Position numbers and translations under genes: made by a program
In this document: positions 26,135 through 34,792 of the stretch, in pieces
Position numbering within the stretch: the first letter of the stretch is position 1
Layout of the letters: every line of letters begins with the position of its first letter
The notes under the pieces: model-generated
Databases searched by the model: none
Told to the model about the DNA's origin: nothing
Seen by the model: the letters and a program-made list of their open reading frames with translations, nothing else
Assembly: GCF_901472495.1 (NCBI RefSeq)
Contig: NZ_LR590469.1
Coordinates: forward strand, 186,001-250,000
Length of the DNA stretch: 64,000 nt
Reading direction: 5' to 3'
Source: Yersinia enterocolitica subsp. enterocolitica
Lineage (GTDB): Bacteria > Pseudomonadota > Gammaproteobacteria > Enterobacterales > Enterobacteriaceae

Positions 26135-27325
26135 TTAATCTAATCGACGATGAGTTTTCCATGCCGTCAGGCCAATAAAGACCACGGCTGATGCGATCAG
26201 GAACAATAGGTTAATCACCAAAACGGTACCGATATTCCCCGCCAAAAATAGAGTTTGCAGGCTACTGACAAAATAGCGGGCAGGAATGATATAGGTCACG
26301 GCGCGGACAACGGCTGGCATACTGTCGATTTGGAAAATAAATCCAGACAGCATAACTGCGGGCAGGAATGCGGCGTTCAATGCCACCATAGCAGCATTGA
26401 ACTGGTTGCGGGTGATAGTCGAAATCAATAACCCCATGCCCAGTGTGCTGGCTAAGAACAAGCTGGTCATGACAAACAATATCCACAATGAGCCACGATA
26501 AGGTACACCGAGGATAAACACCGCGACCACCATACATAGCGTCATAGCGACCATGCCGAGCACGTAATAGGGGATAAGTTTCGACAACAACAATTCACTG
26601 CGCGTGACTTGAGTCGACAGTAACGCCTCCATTGTGCCGCGTTCCCATTCGCGGGCGATTACCAGCGACGTCAGGATCGCGCCAATCACTGTCATGATAA
26701 TAGTGATGGCACCTGGAATAATAAAATGTCGGCTGATGGCAGCAGGGTTAAACCAATAACGCACCTGAATCTCTATTAACGGATCATTCTTTTGCCCCAG
26801 ATTTTGCGCCTGCTGCTGTTGCCATATTTGCCATACACCTTGAGCATAGCCTTGCACAAAGTTGGCAGTATTTGGCTCACTCCCATCAGTAATCACCTGA
26901 ATTGGGGCTTTACTCTCAGGTCGTGCAAGTTGCTCGGCAAAGTCATTTGGAATCACAATAAGCCCACGAATTTTACCGGCCTGCATCGCCTGAATCAGTG
27001 CCTGACGGTTATCACTGATTTGTGGCGAGATATAAGGCGAACTGGCGAAGGCGTTAGCCAAATCTTGTGCGGGTTGGCTCTGTTGCTCCATCAAAATGCC
27101 AATATGCAGCTTGCTCGAATCCAGATTGATGCCGTAGCCAAATATAAACAGCAACAATAGGGGGATGACAAAAGCAATCAGCCCGCTGCTTGGGTCACGT
27201 AGAATTTGCCGGGTTTCTTTATTGCACAGCGCCCGTAAGCGACGCCAGGAGAATCCGGTGTCTTGATAAGTTTCACTCTCATTTACCGGCGATTTATTTA
27301 CATGGAAATCATGTGGCTCGGTCAT
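26135..27325 (-). CDS. ybhS: ABC-2 type exporter permease YbhS
   Basis: A 396-residue partner permease of YbhR with the same layout and the motif VIAREWERGTMEALLSTQVT. It has about 19 more N-terminal residues than the E. coli protein (377), and this extension (MTEPHDFHVNKSPVNES) lacks recognisable features. The ATG overlaps the ybhF stop (ATGA), which supports this start through translational coupling. It forms the membrane pore together with YbhR. Confidence 0.92.
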   Translation of the reverse strand: MTEPHDFHVNKSPVNESETYQDTGFSWRRLRALCNKETRQILRDPSSGLIAFVIPLLLLFIFGYGINLDSSKLHIGILMEQQSQPAQDLANAFASSPYISPQISDNRQALIQAMQAGKIRGLIVIPNDFAEQLARPESKAPIQVITDGSEPNTANFVQGYAQGVWQIWQQQQAQNLGQKNDPLIEIQVRYWFNPAAISRHFIIPGAITIIMTVIGAILTSLVIAREWERGTMEALLSTQVTRSELLLSKLIPYYVLGMVAMTLCMVVAVFILGVPYRGSLWILFVMTSLFLASTLGMGLLISTITRNQFNAAMVALNAAFLPAVMLSGFIFQIDSMPAVVRAVTYIIPARYFVSSLQTLFLAGNIGTVLVINLLFLIASAVVFIGLTAWKTHRRLD

Positions 27326-29073
27326 GGTTGTTGTTCCTTATCGTTCTGCTGGTCATAGCGCAAGACCAACCCGATGAATGCCTCTTCCATTGATGGATTC
27401 GGATTTTCATCAGTAGCAACTTGCTGCTTTAACTCATCCGGTGTACCTGCGGCGATGATTTTGCCGCGATAAACCAGGCCGATGCGATCACAATACTCCG
27501 CTTCATCCATAAAATGAGTGGTGACCATGACCGTCACACCTTTGTCTACCATCCCATTGATATGCAGCCAAAATTCACGGCGAGTGAGGGGGTCAACACC
27601 TGAAGTTGGTTCGTCCAGAAACAGGATGTCGGGTTCATGCATCAGGGCGCATGCCAGCGCCAGGCGCTGTTTGAACCCAAGCGGCAGTGAATCGGGTGTT
27701 TGTTTGAGAATCGGCGTGAAATTAAACGCTGACGTCATATCAGCAATTTTATCGCGCTGGATTTTACCCTGTAGGCCATAAACACCTGAGAAAAACTTCA
27801 GGTTTTGCTCCACAGTTAGGTTGCCATACAGTGAAAATTTCTGCGCCATATAACCCAAATGTTGGCGTGCTTTACCTGAGCTGGTTTTCAGATCCATACC
27901 CAGCACCAAGGCCTTGCCACTGCTGGGAATCAGCAAACCACACATCATCTTAAATGTGGTCGATTTACCCGCGCCATTCGGCCCGAGTAAGCCAAATATC
28001 TCGCCGCGTTTTACCTGAAAATTCACATGGTCGGTGGCGGCGAAATCACCAAATTTCTTGGTTAACTCTTGGGCTTCAATCACTGTTTCGTCATGGCTGC
28101 CTTCGACTTTGGGCATGATTTTTGCCAAAGCAGACTCACTGGCCGGGCCACCGCCCAGCAAGTCAATAAAGGCATCCTCAAAGCGCGGTTCGGCCTCCAT
28201 GATTTCGCCATTAGGTTGATTTAACAGAGATAATACCTGGCCGTGATCCACTTCTGGTTTGAGGATCAATCGCACATATTTTCCCTGAATAACCCCATCA
28301 CTGACCTGCGGTAACGTCAAGGCGTGCTGTAATAATTTGCGGTTAGTTCCAGTTTGGGCGGCGACCAAAATAGTTCGGCCACGCATACGCTGTGTAAGTT
28401 CCTGCGGCGCACCGCTATAAAGCAACTTCCCTTCATTGAGCAGCAAAACTTCGCGGCATTGCTCGGCTTCATCCAGATAGGAGGTACTCCACAGGATAAG
28501 CATGCCGTCACTCGCCAACTCATGAACCATGCGCCATAACTCGCGGCGTGAGATGGGGTCGACACCGACACCTGGCTCATCCAGCAACAAAACTTTCGGT
28601 TGGCCGACCAAGGTACAAGCCAGCCCCAGTTTTTGCTTCATACCGCCAGAAAGTTTGCCCGCCAGCCGTTCAGTAAAGCGGGTCAAATCGGTAAAAGTCA
28701 GCAGGCGCTCAAATGTCTGGCGGCGCTGTTCACCGGTCACACCGCGTAAATCGGCATACAGTGTCAGGTTCTCCATCACCGTCAAATCTTCATACAAACC
28801 AAATTTTTGCGGCATATAGCCGAGGATTGAGTGCAACTGGCGATCATTTTCCACCGGGTCGAGACCCACAACTGTCAGCTTGCCATGACTGGGTTTGAGC
28901 AACCCTGCCAACATTCGTAACAGTGTGGTCTTACCGGCACCATCAGGCCCGACCAAACCGGTGACTGCCCCGCTGCGAATTTCAGTGGTCAGGCTGGCAA
29001 CGGCAGGACTCTCCAGTCCGGGGAAGGATTTTTCGACACCTTCCAAAGTAATAAGATGCTGGATGCCATTCAT
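27322..29073 (-). CDS. ybhF: ABC exporter ATPase YbhF (two ATPase domains)
   Basis: 583 residues with two fused ABC ATPase domains. Domain 1 has Walker A GPDGAGKTT, signature LSGGMKQK and Walker B LLLDEP. Domain 2 has Walker A GPNGAGKST, signature LPLGFKQR (a variant) and Walker B LFLDEP. The degenerate second signature is as I expect for YbhF-type tandem ATPases. It energises the YbhS/YbhR permeases. It lies 13 bp after ybhG and overlaps ybhS by 4 bp. Confidence 0.93.
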   Translation of the reverse strand: MNGIQHLITLEGVEKSFPGLESPAVASLTTEIRSGAVTGLVGPDGAGKTTLLRMLAGLLKPSHGKLTVVGLDPVENDRQLHSILGYMPQKFGLYEDLTVMENLTLYADLRGVTGEQRRQTFERLLTFTDLTRFTERLAGKLSGGMKQKLGLACTLVGQPKVLLLDEPGVGVDPISRRELWRMVHELASDGMLILWSTSYLDEAEQCREVLLLNEGKLLYSGAPQELTQRMRGRTILVAAQTGTNRKLLQHALTLPQVSDGVIQGKYVRLILKPEVDHGQVLSLLNQPNGEIMEAEPRFEDAFIDLLGGGPASESALAKIMPKVEGSHDETVIEAQELTKKFGDFAATDHVNFQVKRGEIFGLLGPNGAGKSTTFKMMCGLLIPSSGKALVLGMDLKTSSGKARQHLGYMAQKFSLYGNLTVEQNLKFFSGVYGLQGKIQRDKIADMTSAFNFTPILKQTPDSLPLGFKQRLALACALMHEPDILFLDEPTSGVDPLTRREFWLHINGMVDKGVTVMVTTHFMDEAEYCDRIGLVYRGKIIAAGTPDELKQQVATDENPNPSMEEAFIGLVLRYDQQNDKEQQP

Positions 29074-29086
29074 AGCTCATACCACC

Positions 29087-30073
29087 TTAAGGTTGTACAA
29101 AGCGGACAGTGACCGGCATACCCTGGCGCAGCGATTCATCGGCATCGGTGATGATAATACGTAAGCGATAAACCAGGTCGGTGCGTAAATCCGGCGTTTC
29201 CACACTCTTAGGGGTAAATTCGGCGGTCGGCGAAACAAAACCGATTTTGCCGTGATAAGGCTTATCTGGGCGGCCATCGGTAAAGACTTCGACCTCAGTC
29301 CCTGGGATCGCTTGACCCAAATGGCGCTCGCTGACATAGGCCCGCACCCAAACCGGATCAGTCAGAGAGAGCGTAAAGACGGTATTGCTGGCAGATAGAA
29401 TGGTGCCTGGCTCAACTGCGCGTGTCAGTACCGTTCCGCCAGAGGGAGAGAGTAGGGTAGTATCTTGCAAGTTGAGCTGGGCTTGAGCCAATTCAGCTTC
29501 ACTTTGCGCCAGATTTGCTTCGGCTTGCGCAATTTCTTGCGGGCGGTTACCGCTTAAGTATTGAGCCAGCTTATCTTTCGATGCTTGCAGATTAGCTTGA
29601 GCCTGATTACGCGCGGTACGGGCATTTTCCAATTCATTGGCTGAAGTGGCTTTATTGGCCCACAACCCTTGTTGGCGTTTGAGGAAGCTGTCAGCGTAAC
29701 TGAATGCAGCCTCGCGCTGGGAAACCTCAGACCTGACCTGGGCAATTTCTTCCTCCCGATAGCCCGCTTTGAGTAACGCTAACTGAGCCTGTGCACTTTG
29801 TACATTTGCCTGCGCTTGTTTGAGGGCGTTGACATAAGGGCCGTCATCCAGCTTTCCTAACACTTCACCCGGCTGAATTTTATCGCCTTCATCGACCGCG
29901 AGAGAGGCTAGCCGGCCACTGACTCTAAAGCCCAAATTCACGGTACGAATATCGACATTGCCGTATAACGTCAATGTGGCGTCTTGTTGTTGGCGATAAT
30001 AACTCCATCCGTAACCTATTGCCGCCAACAGAGCGACAATAACGACGACCACTATAATCTTCTTGCGATTCAT
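29087..30073 (-). CDS. ybhG: HlyD-family membrane fusion protein YbhG
   Basis: A 328-residue periplasmic adaptor anchored by an N-terminal helix (residues 5-25). A barrel-sandwich lipoyl half (FRVSGRLASLAVDEGDKIQ), a long coiled-coil hairpin rich in Gln and Ala (about 75-200), and a beta-barrel domain (PVWVRAYVSERHLGQAIPGT) follow in order. First structural gene of ybhGFSR. It is separated from cecR by an ERIC-like element. Confidence 0.93.
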   Translation of the reverse strand: MNRKKIIVVVVIVALLAAIGYGWSYYRQQQDATLTLYGNVDIRTVNLGFRVSGRLASLAVDEGDKIQPGEVLGKLDDGPYVNALKQAQANVQSAQAQLALLKAGYREEEIAQVRSEVSQREAAFSYADSFLKRQQGLWANKATSANELENARTARNQAQANLQASKDKLAQYLSGNRPQEIAQAEANLAQSEAELAQAQLNLQDTTLLSPSGGTVLTRAVEPGTILSASNTVFTLSLTDPVWVRAYVSERHLGQAIPGTEVEVFTDGRPDKPYHGKIGFVSPTAEFTPKSVETPDLRTDLVYRLRIIITDADESLRQGMPVTVRFVQP

Positions 30074-30099
30074 AATGCTCCCTATCTGTTACCGATTTT

Positions 30100-30223
30100 T
30101 ATACCCTTCGCCCTTGAAGCCGCAGGGTTGTTAGCTACGTTCGTTATTCGGCCCGTCCATGGGCCTCGCCTCTGCAAGGCCGCTGCAAGCAGCCTACCTG
30201 CAACTCCAATTTCTTTGGGTATA
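30100..30223. repeat. ERIC-related element between cecR and ybhG
   Basis: It runs from TATACCCTTCG and CTTGAAGCCGCAGG to TGCAACTCCAATTTCTTTGG followed by GTATA, 124 bp. The right end is the reverse complement of the ERIC left end (TATACCC...GAGTTGCAGG), and the left end resembles the CTTGAAG terminus. The interior (GTCCATGGGCC) departs from consensus, so it is a diverged or variant ERIC. It lies in the cecR-ybhG gap of the operon and would be transcribed. Confidence 0.7.
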
Positions 30224-30259
30224 GCTACAATTTTTATAACGACCGACTTAAGACGTTCA

Positions 30260-30967
30260 TTATGCCGATTTAGCCCGCAGCCCATAAAGCAACAGGTCAA
30301 TATGTTCGATAAGTACTTGATTAATCATCTCACTTTCCGGCTCGCCGATTTCGAGCCAGCCGGCTTGTCGACGGATAGTCTCCCGCGCCATACGGAAAGC
30401 CAGCACCTCACCAATCAATGCATGAGTATGAAGAATAGTTTTTGTAGCACTTGCATCTGCACCAATGAATGCCGCCAGCAATAAATTCATTTTTTGATGT
30501 AAGGGCGAAATAGCCTGAGCATGAATCAATGGGTATGCATCTGTGGGGGAAAGTTGTTCTCGCGCCATGATTTTGCTGATATTCAGCGTTTCTGGCTGTG
30601 TCATTAAATGGCTGAATTCTAATAAGCCGTGGCGGATATAATGCAACTGCTGTTCCGGGCTTTGCTCCTGGCTCGGTAGCCGCAGAAACTGGTCAATTTC
30701 CAATGCCAGTGGCGCGAAAGCCTGTTGGATAAAATCTGCAATTTGCTGCGCCACCGCCAGATACAAACCTTCTTTAGAATTGAAGTAGTAGGTAATCGCG
30801 GCAATATTCTGGCCAGCCCGCTGAGCAATCTCTCGGGTGGTAGCCCCTTTCAAACCCTGTTCGCCGAACAACTCGGTCGCCGCTTGTATCAGTTGCTGAC
30901 GAGCTTGTTCACCACGAGAGGTGACCGGTATTGCTGGTGTCAGATTTTGAGGTGTGGAATGGGACAT
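30260..30967 (-). CDS. cecR: TetR-family regulator CecR
   Basis: A 235-residue TetR-type repressor. The N-terminal helix-turn-helix is ATELFGEQGLKGATTREIAQ with AGQNIAAITYYFNSKEGLY, and the ligand-binding C-terminal half matches CecR (YbiH) of E. coli, which controls ybhGFSR and rhlE. Start 30967 (MSHSTPQN) is by homology; the frame is open to 31054. It heads cecR-ybhGFSR and is divergent from rhlE. Confidence 0.9.
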   Translation of the reverse strand: MSHSTPQNLTPAIPVTSRGEQARQQLIQAATELFGEQGLKGATTREIAQRAGQNIAAITYYFNSKEGLYLAVAQQIADFIQQAFAPLALEIDQFLRLPSQEQSPEQQLHYIRHGLLEFSHLMTQPETLNISKIMAREQLSPTDAYPLIHAQAISPLHQKMNLLLAAFIGADASATKTILHTHALIGEVLAFRMARETIRRQAGWLEIGEPESEMINQVLIEHIDLLLYGLRAKSA

Positions 30968-31052
30968 AGGCGCTAGTCTCAGTGCAATTCCCCTACTGGG
31001 GTAGGTGTGGATAAAATTCGCGCTAATAATAGTAATAGCTAAATAATAAATC

Positions 31053-31064
31053 AATCATATGATT
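31053..31064. promoter_or_regulatory. Candidate CecR operator between cecR and rhlE
   Basis: AATCATATGATT is a perfect 12-bp palindrome 85 bp upstream of cecR and 306 bp before rhlE, a suitable place for an autoregulatory TetR-family site. I do not know the CecR consensus well enough to match it. In the rest of the 400-bp gap I see only AT-rich sequence. Confidence 0.35.
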
Positions 31065-31370
31065 AACTTTAGGCTGCTACTGAGAATATGTAAAGTTATG
31101 GCCGGAATTCGCCCTGTTTTTGTGATCGCAAGTGGGTTAATCGCTAGAAATAAATCAATTTTCTTGATGTTTGAGTTAATAAAAATCTTAAGGAACGTGT
31201 AAATATCCCTTTTCCTGCTAAACATCTGTTATAATCAGCCGCAATGGTGCACTGCAGTTTGTGCCAATCCTCGTGGTAATGCCTCAATTCATGCCTCGTC
31301 TGATAATCTTCCCTTGAAACTGCACCTGACGATATCGCCGGGATTGGGAAGATCTGGAGCTTCTCGTAAT

Positions 31371-32726
31371 ATGTCATTTGATTCTCTCGGTTTAAACGCC
31401 GACATCCTGCGTGCTGTTGAAGAGCAGGGCTACCTTGTGCCGACGCCAATTCAACGTCAGGCAATCCCTGTGGTACTGGAAGGCCGTGATTTAATGGCCA
31501 GCGCACAAACCGGTACCGGTAAAACCGCTGGTTTCACCTTGCCATTGTTGCAACTGCTGAGTCAGGACCAACAGCCCATTAAAGGCCGTCGCCCGGTGCG
31601 CGCGTTGATTTTGACGCCGACTCGCGAACTGGCTGCGCAGATTGACGAAAACGTCCAGAGTTACAGCAAATACCTGAAGCTGCGTTCGCTGGTGGTATTT
31701 GGTGGCGTTAGCATTAACCCACAGATGATGAAATTGCGTGGTGGTGTTGATATTTTGGTCGCCACCCCGGGCCGTTTACTGGATCTGGAACATCAGAACG
31801 CTGTTGATTTGTCCAAGATTGAGATTTTGGTGCTGGACGAAGCCGACCGCATGCTGGATATGGGCTTTATCCACGATATCCGCCGTGTTTTGGCAAAACT
31901 GCCAGCCAAGCGTCAGAACTTGCTGTTCTCCGCCACCTTCTCTGATGAGATTAAAGGTTTGGCTAGCAAGCTGTTGCATAACCCCGCTTCTGTTGAAGTG
32001 GCGCGTCGCAACACAGCTTCTGAACAAATTGCACAAAGCGTTCATTTTGTGGACAAAAACCGCAAGCGCGAGCTGTTGTCTCAGATGATTGGCGAAGGTA
32101 ACTGGCAGCAAGTATTGGTGTTCAATCGCACCAAACATGGCGCTAACCATTTGGCTGAACAATTGAATAAAGACGGCATTACTGCCGCCGCTATTCACGG
32201 TAACAAGAGTCAGGGCGCGCGTACTCGTGCATTGGCTGATTTTAAAGATGGCAAAATCCGTGTACTGGTCGCGACTGATATCGCCGCTCGCGGTTTGGAT
32301 ATTGATCAGTTACCTCATGTGGTTAACTATGAACTGCCAAACGTACCGGAAGATTACGTGCACCGCATTGGCCGGACTGGCCGCGCGGAACGTACTGGTG
32401 AAGCGATTTCTTTAGTTTGTGTTGATGAACATAAACTGTTGCGTGATATCGAGCGCTTACTGAAACGTGAAATCCCACGCATTGCGCTGGATGGCTATGA
32501 GCCGGACCCAAGCATTAAAGCTGATCCGATTCAAAATGGCCGTCAAGGTCGCGGAGCACAACGTCCTGGTATGGGGCGTGGTAGCAGTGCCAGCCGCCCA
32601 CAAAATGGTGGCGCAGCAGCAGGCCGTGGCGATAGCCGCACCAGCCGCCCACGTAGCCAGGCTGATGGTCAACGCCGCCCGGCAGGCCCGTCTTCACGTG
32701 GCCGTAGCCGCAAACCAGGTGAATAA
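31371..32726 (+). CDS. rhlE: DEAD-box RNA helicase RhlE
   Basis: An ATP-dependent RNA helicase of 451 residues linked to ribosome assembly and RNA decay. Motifs in order: Q motif GYLVPTPIQRQAI, motif I AQTGTGKT, PTRELAAQ, motif II VLDEADRML, motif III SATF, motif V VATDIAARGLD and motif VI HRIGRTGRA. The C-terminal 80 residues are basic, low-complexity RG/GRGSS-rich sequence. Start 31371 (MSFDSLGLNADIL) is chosen by homology. It is divergent from cecR as in E. coli. Confidence 0.96.
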   Translation: MSFDSLGLNADILRAVEEQGYLVPTPIQRQAIPVVLEGRDLMASAQTGTGKTAGFTLPLLQLLSQDQQPIKGRRPVRALILTPTRELAAQIDENVQSYSKYLKLRSLVVFGGVSINPQMMKLRGGVDILVATPGRLLDLEHQNAVDLSKIEILVLDEADRMLDMGFIHDIRRVLAKLPAKRQNLLFSATFSDEIKGLASKLLHNPASVEVARRNTASEQIAQSVHFVDKNRKRELLSQMIGEGNWQQVLVFNRTKHGANHLAEQLNKDGITAAAIHGNKSQGARTRALADFKDGKIRVLVATDIAARGLDIDQLPHVVNYELPNVPEDYVHRIGRTGRAERTGEAISLVCVDEHKLLRDIERLLKREIPRIALDGYEPDPSIKADPIQNGRQGRGAQRPGMGRGSSASRPQNGGAAAGRGDSRTSRPRSQADGQRRPAGPSSRGRSRKPGE

Positions 32727-32814
32727 GTTAAACCGTATTCGTTGATAAAACCGCTTCTTTGGAGGTAATGCCAGTCAGTTAAGGATCGGTTGACCGATCC
32801 AGTGGTTGTGTAAG

Positions 32815-32848
32815 AATCCGGAAATGTTCTTCATTTCCGGATTTTTTT
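32815..32848 (+). terminator. Hairpin terminator inside the IS left end
   Basis: AATCCGGAAAT and ATTTCCGGATT form a perfect 11-bp stem with a 7-nt loop, followed by a run of seven T. It sits directly before the transposase start and would stop read-through transcription entering the element. With the rhlE terminator split by the insertion, it may now serve rhlE. Confidence 0.8.
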
Positions 32849-33635
32849 ATGCACATCGGACAGGCTCTTGATCTCGTTTCCCGCTACGACTCACTGCGTA
32901 ACCCACTGACCACACTGGGAGATTACCTCGACCCCCAGCTCATCTCCCGTTGCCTTGCCGAATCCGGCACGGTGACTCTGCGCAAGCGCCGCCTGCCGCT
33001 GGAAATGATGGTCTGGTGCATTGTCGGGATGGCGCTCGAGCGTAAAGAACCTCTTCATCAAATCGTTAACCGGCTGGATATCATGCTGCCGGGCGGCCGC
33101 CCCTTCGTGGCCCCCAGCGCCGTTATCCAGGCACGGCAAAGGCTGGGAAGCGAGGCTGTTCGCCGGGTATTCTCACAAACGGCGCAACTGTGGCATGGCT
33201 CCGTCACCCATCCTCACTGGTGCGGTCTGACGTTGCTGGCCGTGGATGGCGTGGTCTGGCGAACAGACAATGCAACTGAGCAGGCTGACGCTGCGGAGTA
33301 AAAAGCCGGAGCTTGTTGAGCAGGAGCTATGGGGAGTACTGCTGGGCTATAATCTGGTGCGTTATCAGATGATTAAGATGGCGAGAGCGCTGAAAGGATA
33401 TTGGCCGAATCAGCTGAGCTTCTCAGAATCGTGCGGAATGGTGATGCGGATGCTGATGACGCTGCAGGGAGCTTCACCAGGTCGTATCCCGGAACTGATG
33501 CGGGATATGGAGATCATGGCGCAGATGGTGAAGTTACCGATAAGAAGAGAAAGAGCTTTCCCGAGGGTGGTGAAGGAAAGGCCGTATAAATATGGAAAAG
33601 CCAGGAACAAAAATGCCAGTCAGTTGCTTAACTGA
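32849..33635 (+). pseudogene. IS4-family transposase, central part deleted
   Basis: The 5' frame (32849-33301) encodes MHIGQALDLVSRYDS... through VIQARQRLGSEAVRRV to LLAVDGVVWRT, which keeps the first catalytic Asp. The 3' frame, shifted, continues QTMQLSRLTLRSKKPELVEQ to the C-terminus near 33635. The segment between them, which in intact relatives carries the second Asp and the YREK glutamate region, is missing, so the protein cannot be active. The junction is near 33258-33266, and the 5' frame reads on out of frame to a TAA at 33299. Confidence 0.85.
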
Positions 33636-33785
33636 CTGGCATTACTCCTTTCGGGGCGGTTTTTTTTCATCTGAATCCATGTCATTACAGGGTTATTCCT
33701 TGTCTTAACCCCGGCTTGCCTCGTATCATTGCCGGTCTTTTTTACCGTTATACTGTGGTTGAAATAAGGAAGTAGGATAAATGAT

Positions 33786-34724
33786 ATGCGGGTAATACTG
33801 GCACCAATGGAAGGGGTATTGGACTCACTGGTGCGCGAGCTTCTTAGCGAAGTCAATGATTACGACCTTTGTATCACCGAGTTCTTACGGGTGGTCGATC
33901 AGTTATTGCCTACAAAATCATTCTACCGCCTCTGCCCTGAACTTCATCAACAAAGCCGAACCTCGTCTGGCACTCAGGTGCGTATCCAATTGTTAGGCCA
34001 ATATCCGCAGTGGTTAGCGGAAAATGCCGCTCGAGCAGTTGAACTGGGATCTTACGGTGTGGATCTAAACTGCGGCTGCCCTTCTAAATTGGTTAACGGC
34101 AGTGGCGGTGGGGCCACATTATTAAAAGATCCTGAGCTGATTTATCGAGGCGCGAAAGCGATGCGTGAAGCTGTACCGGCCCATCAGCCCGTAACGGTAA
34201 AGATTCGTTTAGGTTGGGATTCGGGTGATCGCCAGTTTGAAATTGCTGATGCGGTGCAACAAGCGGGTGCAACGGAATTAGCGGTACATGGCCGCACCAA
34301 AGAAGATGGCTACCAGGCAGAACGCATTAACTGGCAGGCAATAGGTGAAATTCGCCAACGCCTGACTATACCGGTGATTGCCAATGGCGAAATTTGGGAT
34401 TATCAGAGTGCGCAAGAGTGCATGAAAGTAACGGGTTGTGATGCTGTGATGTTAGGCCGTGGCGCATTGAATGTGCCGAATTTGAGCCGTGTAGTGAAGT
34501 ATAACGAACCGCGTATGCCGTGGCCGGAAGTGGTCAAACTGCTGCAAAAGTATGTGCAATTAGAGAAGCAGGGCGATACGGGGTTGTATCATGTTGCCCG
34601 CATCAAGCAGTGGCTGGGATATCTGCGTAAAGAATATACTGAAGCCACGGATTTATTCAGTGAAATCCGCGCATTAAAAACCTCAAAAGATATTGCATTA
34701 GCTATTACTCGTATTCGAGTATAA
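33786..34724 (+). CDS. dusC: tRNA-dihydrouridine(16) synthase
   Basis: A flavin enzyme that reduces U16 in the tRNA D-loop. The 312 residues (E. coli 315) show the TIM-barrel FMN motif APMEGVLDSLVRELL, ITEFLRVVDQLLP (DusC-type), the catalytic Cys in DLNCGCPSK, and HGRTKEDGY and ANGEIWD. It lies 60 bp beyond the displaced right arm of the rhlE terminator and begins the stretch whose E. coli counterparts lie at 47-48 min. Confidence 0.95.
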   Translation: MRVILAPMEGVLDSLVRELLSEVNDYDLCITEFLRVVDQLLPTKSFYRLCPELHQQSRTSSGTQVRIQLLGQYPQWLAENAARAVELGSYGVDLNCGCPSKLVNGSGGGATLLKDPELIYRGAKAMREAVPAHQPVTVKIRLGWDSGDRQFEIADAVQQAGATELAVHGRTKEDGYQAERINWQAIGEIRQRLTIPVIANGEIWDYQSAQECMKVTGCDAVMLGRGALNVPNLSRVVKYNEPRMPWPEVVKLLQKYVQLEKQGDTGLYHVARIKQWLGYLRKEYTEATDLFSEIRALKTSKDIALAITRIRV

Positions 34725-34792
34725 GTATGACTAAATACCGTTACCCATAAACCAGCTAAATATATTGGCAACGGCATGTTTTCCCTGCGAAT

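Larger units (their letters stand above)
32766..33644. mobile_element. Internally deleted IS4-family element
   Basis: Perfect 18-bp terminal inverted repeats: TAATGCCAGTCAGTTAAG (32766-32783) and its reverse complement (33627-33644). Inside are a subterminal palindrome GGATCGGT/ACCGATCC (32783-32800), a terminator hairpin, and the two ends of one IS4-type transposase. The 12 bases outside each end, CTTCTTTGGAGG and CTCCTTTCGGGG, agree at 9 positions and may be an aged target duplication. Total 879 bp, shorter than an intact element by roughly 500-600 bp. Confidence 0.85.
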
